DNA from: Opitutales bacterium
GTDB taxonomy: Bacteria > Verrucomicrobiota > Verrucomicrobiia > Opitutales > Oceanipulchritudinaceae
DNA: 64,000 nt
Assembly: GCA_020831525.1 (NCBI GenBank)
Contig: JAFIGH010000002.1
Location: 1 to 64,000 of the forward strand
Direction of reading: 5' to 3'
Positions 63,139-64,000 of the stretch are shown here, piece by piece. Position 1 is the stretch's first letter, and the number at the start of each line of letters is the position of its first letter. Under the pieces are notes generated by a model. The model saw only the letters and a program-made list of their open reading frames with translations. It did no database searches and was not told the origin of the DNA. Position numbers and translations under genes: made by a program.

Positions 63139-64000
63139 TTTCGAGGGCGCGGGCCACGCCTGCTTCGCGGCTTTCGATGCGTCCGTCGAGCTGCTCTTCG
63201 AAGAGGCGGCGGAGCACCTGCCCGAGGGCGGGACCCGGCGTGAAACCGTGGGGCAGGAGGTCGCGTCCATTGACAAGTGGTTTCGGTGCGGCGCGTTCCA
63301 CGGCGAGGGCCTCGGCTCGTTTGCGCAGCCACGGGGCGACGTCGCCCTCGTCAAGCGGGGGGCGTCCGCGGCCGTCGGCCTCGACCACGCGCAGAAGCCG
63401 GTCGAGACGGCCGACATCGCGGGCGAGACGCCGGATGGCGGAAGGGCCGGCGTCGGTCGAACGCAGCGCCATGGGCCGCATGTGCGCGACGACAAGCTTT
63501 ACGACGTCCTCGATGAGGGACGTCTGGTTGGTGAGGCGGGCGAGAAAGGAGCGCGTCGGCGCCTCGCCCGCGCCCTCGTGCCCCGGGGAACGCCAGCGCC
63601 CGTCGATAACGGCCGTTGTGGCGGGTTTTCCGAGGTCGTGGCAGAGCACCGCCAGCCCGACGACGAGATTTTCGTGCGGATCGCCGGTGCGGTCGGCGGC
63701 AAAGGCATCGAGACTATGGAGGGTATGGTCCCACACGTCACCTTCGGGATGCCACTCCGGATCCTGCGGGCAGGCGATGAGGGCGGCCAGTTCGGGGGTG
63801 TGAGCGACCCAGCCTGTATCACGCAGAAAGGTGAGTCCGGCGGAGAGGTGCTCGCCGAGGAGGAGGAGTTTACGCCACTCCTCGAAGCAGCGCTCGCGGG
63901 CGAGGCCTTCGGGTTGGATCGTGCGGCAGAGGGCGACTGTCGCGGGGTCCGGCTCAAGGTTGAAGCGGGCGACGAACTGCATGCCGCGCAGTACCCGCAG
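63116..64000 (-). CDS. cca: tRNA nucleotidyltransferase (CCA-adding enzyme), C-terminal part
   Basis: Partial: it runs off the window edge. The last part before the edge reads LRVLRGMQFVARFNLEPDP, the end of the nucleotidyltransferase head domain (usually PLRVLRAxQFAARF), then a helical neck and body, and an HD domain: LAVLCHDLGKPATTAVIDGR with the metal ligands at HDLGK and VVAHMRPMALRS. The C-terminus ends ARALEIKEEMSA. Members add or repair CCA at tRNA 3' ends; an HD domain is common in the bacterial class. Confidence 0.87.
   Translation of the reverse strand: MRVLRGMQFVARFNLEPDPATVALCRTIQPEGLARERCFEEWRKLLLLGEHLSAGLTFLRDTGWVAHTPELAALIACPQDPEWHPEGDVWDHTLHSLDAFAADRTGDPHENLVVGLAVLCHDLGKPATTAVIDGRWRSPGHEGAGEAPTRSFLARLTNQTSLIEDVVKLVVAHMRPMALRSTDAGPSAIRRLARDVGRLDRLLRVVEADGRGRPPLDEGDVAPWLRKRAEALAVERAAPKPLVNGRDLLPHGFTPGPALGQVLRRLFEEQLDGRIESREAGVARALEIKEEMSA

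Overview
The window looks like a chromosomal segment of a high-GC, heterotrophic member of the Opitutae (Verrucomicrobiota). The grounds are the TonB-dependent receptor with an ELSPFEV-type N-terminal box, PEP-CTERM proteins ending in a hydrophobic helix plus an Arg/Lys tail, weak use of Shine-Dalgarno sequences, and the mix of glycoside hydrolases and housekeeping genes. This placement is by family resemblance only; no database was searched.

Layout. 1-3.9 kb: low-complexity and repeat DNA, a secreted protein of unknown function, a small secreted protein and a SixA-like phosphatase. 4.0-25.2 kb: a large carbohydrate-utilisation locus that reads as a beta-1,3-glucan (laminarin-type) system. 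It has a LacI-family regulator, a TonB-dependent receptor, two GH16 endoglucanases, a lipoprotein glycosidase of the GH-A type, a GH17 enzyme, a 1161-residue protein resembling beta-1,3-oligoglucan phosphorylases, and a GPH-type sugar:cation symporter. It also holds two PEP-CTERM proteins plus a decayed third copy, a secreted jelly-roll-like protein, and a di-haem oxidoreductase fused to a carbohydrate-binding-like domain. Ten copies of a 14-15 bp palindrome (consensus TGCATAATTATGCA) sit upstream of nearly every transcription unit there, including the regulator's own gene, so the locus appears to be one LacI-type regulon.

25.2-48.7 kb is mostly housekeeping: ybaB-recR, aroA, sucCD, rph, a FAD oxidoreductase with a FabZ-like dehydratase, GH38 alpha-mannosidase, dapL, a divergent panC, nadB, and a six-gene leftward operon pyrR-pyrB-pyrC-CPBP protease-thiL-tsaE. 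Two RAYT-type (IS200-like) transposase genes are inserted here, and an approximately 90-bp dispersed repeat built of paired hairpins lies between recR and aroA. 48.4-64 kb: a crippled Phd/VapC module, an aldo/keto reductase, an AraC-GyrI regulator, dnaX with an A10 slippage site leading into a tau-like extension, an M48 protease, tRNA-Gln, a large secreted protein, a WcaF-like acetyltransferase with an overlapping HAD phosphatase, a second dispersed-repeat cluster, a DUF4380-like lipoprotein, an exported RidA-like protein beside an aminotransferase pseudogene, ispD/ispE in divergent orientation, and the 3' part of a CCA-adding enzyme gene.

How it works together (inference): extracellular or surface GH16 enzymes, tethered by PEP-CTERM or W/Y-rich C-terminal modules, would cut beta-1,3-glucan. 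The TonB receptor takes oligomers to the periplasm, the lipoprotein glycosidase and GH17 trim or remodel them, the GPH symporter imports short oligosaccharides, and the cytoplasmic phosphorylase yields glucose-1-phosphate. The LacI protein would switch the whole set on when glucan is present.
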